Assembly (NCBI GenBank): GCA_032871835.1
Contig: CM065300.1
Span: 65,669,192 to 65,733,191 of the forward strand
Length of the DNA: 64,000 nucleotides
Source of the DNA: Dipteronia dyeriana
Lineage: Eukaryota; Streptophyta; Magnoliopsida; Sapindales; Sapindaceae
Reading direction: 5' to 3'
Shown: positions 57,455-64,000 of the stretch, piece by piece
Layout: every line of letters begins with the position of its first letter
Numbering within the stretch: the stretch's first letter is position 1
Position numbers and translations under genes: made by a program
Notes under the pieces: model-generated
Told to the model about the DNA's origin: nothing
What the model saw: only the letters and a program-made list of their open reading frames with translations
The model's database searches: none

Positions 57455-60245
57455 AGTGGAAGGAAAATAGAGTATCAATCCTACTAAAAGATGATATGAT
57501 TTTATTGTCAACTCAATTAACCTAGGTACCCAACAAAACAAGACAAATTAAATAACACTTCGGTTTTGTTTATTGATTAAAAATGATTATAACTTAGCCG
57601 ACCAATATGACTGTATAATTTCTTTCCCTTCTTTATTTTATAGAAAATATTACTTCACTTAGTTAATCATTTGAGTAATTTGAATAATTGGGGTAAATTA
57701 AGATTAAAGAAAAAAATAGAAATTAAAGCAAATTAACCTACCTCAGTTGAACTTAACACTGTAACTGTTTCCATTCAAAAAGGTTGGGTGGAGTCATTTG
57801 CTTTTTGAAAACATTTTCAGACTACAAATTGGAACCGTAACATGTGTAACTTTTCTTATCAGAATCAAGGAAAGCCACTCTTTCAAGTTTCATAGATTTC
57901 ATACCTGCCGTCTATCTATCCCCATTAATTAATTAAGTAACTAATTAAAATTAACCAGTCAATATACGATCTCCAACTACCACCCACTTTAATTAAGCTT
58001 AGTTGTCGAGTTATTATAAGACAAGGTGAATTTCATTTCAAGGGTAGATAACAAACGAGAGACGTGATCATCATAGTTTTTCTGATAATTATCTCTCATA
58101 AATCATGATATACTATTAATAATATTTTAGTTTTAATGGGGTACTTTTAGGGTTCTTTAACTTAGATTCTTTCACATTCAATGGTTAAAAAATAAAAACA
58201 AAGCAATGCGAGCAGGAGCAGACAATACAAATTAAATAAATACATTAATGTTGATTCTAATTAAAGTATCATTTGTCTGGATGAAGATTCTGTCATTTCC
58301 TTCTTTTTTCCATCTTTCAGACTTTGACGATGAGTTTGAGATTATATACACATAAACAAGTGTTGGAAACTCAGAGTAGACGTTATTTCTTTATTCATTA
58401 TTATAAATATTTTTTAGTTTTTAGTTTGTAGGAGTCATGTATAGCTAGGGCCCATTAATTGATGTTGTCTTATAAATATTTGGCTCTTATATTGATGTTG
58501 TCCATTCACGAATATTTTAGTATTTTACATTCTAGAGATCAAATTTCTCTAAGCGGTTTACAAAACAATACTTTTGGTTATTTGGAATTGAATGTCTGTA
58601 CGTAATCGTTTAATTATAAATATTAAATAGTATCCATTAATTAAATTTAAATGTTTAATGTCTGATTCGAATAGTTTTGATTTCCTTGCTGCTTCAAAAA
58701 TATATATTATTGTTTGCGTTTGCAATCCTTTTGTCAATTAAATTAAGATTTCTTTTCATATGTAATGTAATCACTCGTAGTTATGCATAGATTATATGGT
58801 AGTGTTAACCTGTTTTCTAAGGATATAGGTTAGCAACCGATCTCTTTTCATAAATAGAAATAAACACATTTATCAATATTTATTATTTCATTACAATCAA
58901 TATATTAATTATTTTTTATTTACAATAATAAAGTTGGTGTTATCTTGTGCTCTTATTTTCCACTTAAATAAAATTATTGTTAACATGTGTTCTAAAACTA
59001 TCCTAAATTATATATATATATATATGTCCAAATCATTCTTCACCCTTAAACCAACTTATATTAGAAATTTAGAATCTATTTAATTTAATTTAAAGTCTTA
59101 AACTTTTTTTTTTTTGGATGTAATATTTAAAGTCTTAAAAATACGTTCATATCCTCCTATTCAATTGAATAAAAACATATAAAGCAATTACAACACAGGC
59201 AAAACTAATTACAGTGTGACTTTATAATATTACAAAATCGGAATTTTCGTATGGGATCTCAATTCTTAAAATTCTATTAAAATGCTATATAAGTTTAGAA
59301 ACACCATTGTTATAATAATATGATGTTATCTCACTACCGGTCTATTTATTTCCCATTTTTTTAATTATTTTTTTATTTTTTATTTTATCAAAATTACTTA
59401 AAGAGATAAATAATATTTTTTTTTTAAAAAAAAATCTTCTATAAAGTAATTGTAATAAAACCTCATATTCCTTTTCAAAAAAAAAAAATACAAGCAAACA
59501 AACAAAATCCATTTCTTGAAAAAAGTAAATCTTAACACCTAAAATTTGTTTCTTACATACATACAAAATATTATCGAAGAGTTTGGAGAACGATCTCAAG
59601 CATATGGAAGAATTGTCTAAAAATTATATGAATTATCTGTAAAAATTGTCTGACAATGATATCAAATATCTGTAAGAATTGTCCGAACATTTGTAACCCT
59701 GTTCATTTTTTTTTTCATTTCCAGTGAGAAAAAAGAAGAAGGAAAAATAAATCGTTCAATGAATATGAGAAAGAGACATATACAGAGAGATTGAAGATGA
59801 GATGTATTTTTTTAAGGGAAAGTATGAGATGTATTAAGTTTGAAAAATAAGTAAAAATAATAAAACCATTTTATTTTATTTAATTAAATCAAAACTTTAA
59901 AAAGGTGAAATATAAATAAATCAATATGGGGTGTGTCAATAGCACCACTTGTTATAATATTTTTAAATCTATATTTTCAATCAATCATACAAAAACTTAA
60001 ATACGAGTTTAGTTTACGATCTTTTATGTCAGATACCCGTTAGTTTACTTAGTACAATCTTTTATGATTTGTATTGAGTTCAAAGTTTTAAACCGCTCAC
60101 ATTAGAGTTGGAGATGAGAGGAGAGAGTTGATTATTAATTTTCTTTTAAAAATTGCAACATTATTGGGAGTGAAAAGGGTCTCTTCTCTCTTATTTATAA
60201 TCCGTTAACTATAAGTGAGCATCTCTACATTATCAAATATATATA
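57455..60245. other. AT-rich intergenic, nothing recognised
   Basis: Only chance ORFs, with homopolymer and TA runs (59008-59025). Repeats of GAATTGTCTG-like words lie at 59600-59690. No gene supported. Confidence 0.45.
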
Positions 60246-60461
60246 GACCCCGTTTGGGATAACTTTTACTTTTGACTTTTATTGGTAGAAGAAGAGAAGT
60301 AAAAGCATGAGCTTTTTAGTTACTAGTTAGATGATATATTGCAAAAGAGCTTTTGTATCAGGAAGAGCTTTTAAGACTATTTGGATATAACATTTTAAAT
60401 TCTCTTTTAATTATGATATGACTTTTTTACCCTTGAAGAAGAGCTTTTGAACCTATTTGGT
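60246..60461. repeat. Probable MITE fragment
   Basis: ACCCCGTTTGGGATAACTTT followed by TTTGACTTTT, repeated AGAGCTTTT words and a terminal CCTATTTGG. This vocabulary is common in plant hAT-type MITEs. The right end seems cut by the copia C LTR. Confidence 0.4.
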
Positions 60462-60776
60462 TGTAATTAATTAAAATCACCTCTAACTATAATATTAAAA
60501 TAAACTTAATAGTACTAACACAATAACACAAGAAGAATTCAAGATATAGACAACATATAAATATAATATGTTATTCACTTCTCAATTGTATTTACAACTC
60601 GGTGAGACCTCCTTTTTATAGGCTCACGATATATTAGTTACAAACATAAAAAGACATTAACAATAAACATGAGAATCAATGGAGCTATAAACTTAAGAAT
60701 AAATTAGGAAAAATGAATGATCATAAGTTACATTGTAAGATTGGATGGACATTCACTCATATTATATTTTCATAAC
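60462..60776 (-). repeat. Copia C 3' LTR, about 315 bp
   Basis: On the element strand it starts TGTTATGAAAATATAATATG after a purine-rich GTGGAC and ends AATTAATTACA. It includes a TATA box CCTATAAAAAGG (60611-60622, minus strand), fitting an LTR promoter. The left boundary is inferred from the TG..CA rule only; the partner LTR is outside the window. Confidence 0.6.
60611..60622 (-). promoter_or_regulatory. TATA box in the copia C LTR
   Basis: CCTATAAAAAGG on minus, followed by AGGTCTCACCGAG. Transcription would start about 30 bp further left and run leftward from this LTR, or rightward copies of the 5' LTR into the element. Confidence 0.55.
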
Positions 60777-61200
60777 AGTCCACCTTGAACGTTCATTTTA
60801 CATAGAATATGTGCCTTGTTAAAACCTTTACTAGTAAAAAACCATGTGGAAACAAATAATAGTGAAGGAAAATGAGTACATTATTCATATGTATTTGAAA
60901 AATAATATAAGAGGTGATAACAACTGCCTCATTAAACCCTTATTTAGAAAAACCAAGTGGGATAAGAACTCAGTGAAGGAAAAAGAGTACACTATATAGA
61001 TTTTCCTCCAAAACATTTACTCCCCTTCATCAATATGCTCATTTTGATGTTATTGTTTCAATTGTTTGATTAATACTTTTCAATTGCCGCATCCCAATAT
61101 TATGCACTAACTTTGTGAATGTTGCGGTTGGCAATGCTTTTGTGAATAAATCTGCAAGATTTTCATTTGAGCGTATTTTTTGAATATCTATTTCACCATT
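60777..61200 (-). repeat. Copia C 3' untranslated region with a duplicated motif
   Basis: Two related modules, near 60811-60880 and 60926-60995, each contain CCTYRTTAAAACC-like, AAAAACCAWGTGG and AGTGAAGGAAAAWGAGTACA words, about 115 bp apart. No coding signal. Confidence 0.6.
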
Positions 61201-62278
61201 CTTTTAGAGCTCATGTGTATAATTTTTTTTTGGTGAAATGTGCTTAGTTCGATCACCTTTAATATAGCCTCCTTTAATCTGTATAATGCAAGCAGCATTA
61301 TGTTCATATAATATTTTGGAACTCTTTTTTATTGAAGATAGTCCACATGTTTTCCGAATATATTGTATCATAGAACTTAACCAAATAGACTCCTTGCTAG
61401 CTTCATGAATTGCCAATATCTCCGAATGGTTTGAGAAAGTGGCAACCATTGTTTGTTTAACAGATCTCTATGACATGGCAGTATTTTCACAGGTAAATAA
61501 ATATTCTGTTTATGATCGGGCTTTATGTGGATCAGAATGGTATCCAACATTCTCATATCCAGATAATTGTGATTTTCATCCCTTTGATTAAAATAACCCC
61601 ACATCAATTGTTTCATAAAGATAACACAATACATGCTTAACTCCATTCCAATGTCTTCTCGTTGTTGCAGAACTATACCTTACTAGCAAATTGACTGCAA
61701 ATGCAATGTCAGACCTTGTACAATTTGCAAGGTACATTGGTGCTCCAATTGCATTTAAATAGGGTACTTCAAGACCAAAAAGCTCTTTACCATCTTCTTT
61801 TGGACAAAATGGATCTTTGTCTGTATCAAGTGATCGAACAACCATTTGAATACTTAATGGATAAGCTTTATCCATATAAAAACGCTTTAAGACTTTTTCC
61901 GTATATGTTAATGAATAAATATTCTGCTTGGTAAATGCTCGATCTGCAGGCCGAGGCAAAATTTTGTTTTATCAAGATATTTCATTTGAAATTCATCTTT
62001 TAAGTAAGATTCAATTTTTGTGAGTTCTTCAAGATTGTTAATAAGATTTAAATCATCAACATATACCACAATGATAGCAAATCCAAATTTTCAATTTTTA
62101 ATAGACACACATGGGCAAATTGGATTATTTGCATATCCCTCTTTCAATAAAAATTCACTTAAGCGGTTATACCACATGCACCCAGATTGTTTAACCCGTT
62201 TAAAGTTCTTTGTAGCTTAATTGAATACAAGCTTCTATGTTTTAATTTTCATTCATTTTATATCCCTAAGAGATTTTC

Positions 62279-62310
<32 letters not shown>

Positions 62311-62778
62311 GTATATATCTGTATCAATAGATCCATACAGATATGTTGTTACTACATCCATAAGACTCATATCAAGCCTTTATGAGGCTGCAAAACTAAT
62401 AAAAAATCAAAATGTGATTGCATCCATCACTGGAGAATAAGTCTCCTCCTAGTCAATACCAGGTCTCTGCGGGAAAACTTGTGCTACGAGTCGTGCTTTG
62501 TATCTCACAATCTCATTTTTCTCATTTTGTTTTCTAACAAAAACCCATTTATACCTGACAGGTTTGATGTCTTCAGGCGTCAGGACAACCGGTCCAAAAA
62601 TTTCACTTTTTTCAAGCGAATTTAGTTCTGCTTGGATCGCTTCTTTCCATTTTGGCCAATCGTTTCTACGTCGACATTCTTCCATTGTTGTTGGTTCAAC
62701 ATCTTCATAATTATTCATAATACCAAGAGCAACATCAAATGCAAATTTATCATCAATGTTAATATTTCTTCGATCCAT
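61201..62778 (-). pseudogene. Copia C reverse transcriptase and RNase H, broken
   Basis: From 62778: a linker MDRRNINIDDKFAFDVALGI, then WPKWKEAIQAELNSLEKSEI, VRYKWVFVRKQNE and YKARLVAQVFPQRPGID, broken by a stop near 62449. The middle RT is shredded by stops and by a microsatellite at 62279-62317. YVDDLNLI is still readable near 62050. The frame resumes in 61959-61588 with YTEKVLKRFYMDKAYPLS and CTRSDIAFAVNLLVRYSS, then RNase H (61449-61204) with SNHSEILAIHEASKE and TKHISPK. Typical Ty1/copia order; a different family from copia A and B. Confidence 0.86.
62279..62317. repeat. TA/TATG microsatellite inside copia C RT
   Basis: A TA run followed by TATG units sits exactly at the codons for the conserved IYMKI motif of RT (element strand GATATATAC ... 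ATGAAAATC). Confidence 0.85.
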
Positions 62779-63486
62779 GAATTTTTTAGAACCAACATAA
62801 TCTATTGAGATTCGTTCATGAGTTTCATCTAGGGAGATTAAAATCTCTTTATTTTGTAAATCGACATGATCATTTTGTTCCTCTTTAGGGGAATTTTGTA
62901 TTTCATTAGTTGTTGGTACATATACTTCTTCGATAGTAATTTGATCAGTTTCAGATTGATTAATTTTTATTGTCTTGTTTTCGATGATAGCTTATTTAGG
63001 AAAGCTACTTTTATTTTGAAGCTTTATTTGTATTATCCGTTTCCTTTAAGTTAAGTCTTTCACACCAATTGGTCTGTCACGCTTCAAGCGTGGCTTAATT
63101 TCATTTGCCTTATCTAATTATCCTTCAGGGACATCAACCCTTGTTGAGGCAGTTTCAGCAAGTATATGTGATTTTACTATTTTTTTTTTAATCGGTAAAT
63201 GCATCTGAAATTTGATTTGCAATATTTTACAACTGAATAATCCTTTGAACTTCAAGTTAACATCGATTTATTCGAGGATCAAACTAAGACAAAGATGATG
63301 CATTCCATATAAGTTCACGACGTTTATTTGTCTTTTCTCCCCATATCGACGGAAAAACTTGTTCATTAAATTGGCAATCCACAAATCTTGAGGTGAAAAT
63401 ATCTCCCGGTAAAGGCTGAAGATATCTAATTATTGAAGGAGAATCATAGCCAACATAAATTTCCAGTTTTCATTGAGGACCTATTT
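62779..63486 (-). pseudogene. Copia C integrase-RT linker region
   Basis: No long ORF. On minus, short readable pieces of linker are separated by stops, including an acidic NIDDK-type start and WGEKTNKRRELIWN-like sequence (near 63340-63300). It represents the variable region between integrase and RT. Confidence 0.5.
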
Positions 63487-64000
63487 TTATCCTTTGTAGG
63501 GAGGAATTGGAACATAAACAACACAACCAAAAATTCTCAAATGAGAAATATTTGATTGTTGGCCAAGGATAAGTTGCAAAGGTGAAAAATTATGATATCT
63601 AGTTGGTCGAATACGAATTAACGATGTAGCATGTAATATTGCATGTCCCCATGAAGAAATATGTAATTTTGATTTTAAAAGTAAGGGCCTAGCAATCAAT
63701 TGAAAACGTTTTATCAAGGATTCTACCAAACCATTTTTAATATGGACATGTGCAACATAATGCTCTATATCAATACCGATTGACATGCAATAGTCATCAA
63801 AAGCTTTAGATGTAAATTCATTTGCATTATCTAGTCTATTTTTTTAAAAAAAATTGATAATTGGGAAATTGTCCTCCTAATTTAATAATTTGAGTAAGAA
63901 GTCTTGCAAATGCAACAGTACGGGTAGAGAACAAACAAACATGTGACCACCTAGCTGACACATCTATTAAAACCATGAAATATCAAAAAGGTCCAAAGAT
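63487..64000 (-). pseudogene. Copia C integrase, C-terminal part, running off the right edge
   Basis: The 99-codon open part (63786-63487) has GIDIEHYVAHVHIKNGLVES, the region of the catalytic Glu (H-x-x-NG-x-x-E, with NGLVE), ARPLLLKSKLHISSWGHAIL, and HNFSPLQLILGQQSNISHLR with IFGCVVYVP. To the right, similarity continues in broken frames to the edge. The 5' part of the element lies outside. Confidence 0.82.

Noticed and set aside
55081..60245. A host gene in the 5-kb gap between the MULE and copia C
   Set aside because: No ORF over about 90 codons, no exon-like conserved peptide and no splice pattern. It looks intergenic.
1..64000. Bacterial-type operons, defence systems or prophage
   Set aside because: AT-rich plant repeat landscape, introns, LTR elements and MULE; no Shine-Dalgarno-led gene clusters.

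Overview
The window looks like repeat-rich nuclear DNA of a flowering plant, probably a eudicot. It is AT-rich, with families typical of plant heterochromatin: Ty3/gypsy Tat-lineage elements, Ty1/copia elements and a Mutator-like element (MULE). I see no convincing host gene, tRNA, rRNA or CRISPR array. Almost every coding signal belongs to a transposable element, and nearly all are broken by stops, frameshifts or nested insertions.

Bases 1-31232 are a nested stack. A Tat gypsy element (gypsy-1, 1554-13585, minus strand, 871-bp LTRs, 5-bp duplication CTAGT) sits in the 5' LTR of a copia element (copia A, 107 to about 21840, plus strand). Copia A sits in the integrase of a second Tat element (Tat-2, plus strand), seen as an integrase scrap at 1-106 and its 3' part at 21841-27600. 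Tat-2 in turn appears to sit 20 bp inside one LTR of a third, internally deleted Tat element (Tat-3, 27601-31232, minus strand). Gypsy-1 and Tat-2 both carry an extra gene antisense to pol between integrase and 3' LTR. Gypsy-1 also has a roughly 91-bp tandem repeat in the same spacer, with a relative in Tat-3.

Bases 31233-36845 are non-coding. They hold an LTR-like remnant near 32.8 kb, simple repeats, a possible small inverted-repeat element, a 1.4-kb terminal-inverted-repeat candidate at 34173-35542, and an 82-bp tandem duplication.

Bases 36846-55071 are a MULE with degenerate terminal inverted repeats and a probable 9-bp target duplication. It carries two convergent genes: a DUF1985/Ulp1-like (C48 peptidase) gene on plus (38014-41590), whose catalytic cysteine codon is now TGA, and a mudrA-like transposase on minus. 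The transposase is split by a complete 9.7-kb copia element (copia B, 44218-53940, duplication ATCTT) of the same family as copia A. Copia A and B share the same inactivating lesions in RNase H, which suggests a family copied in trans.

Bases 55072-60461 are AT-rich and featureless apart from a 167-bp fold-back and a likely MITE. From 60462 to the right edge lies the 3' part of another copia element (copia C, minus strand) with a short LTR of about 315 bp and degraded RNase H, RT and integrase.
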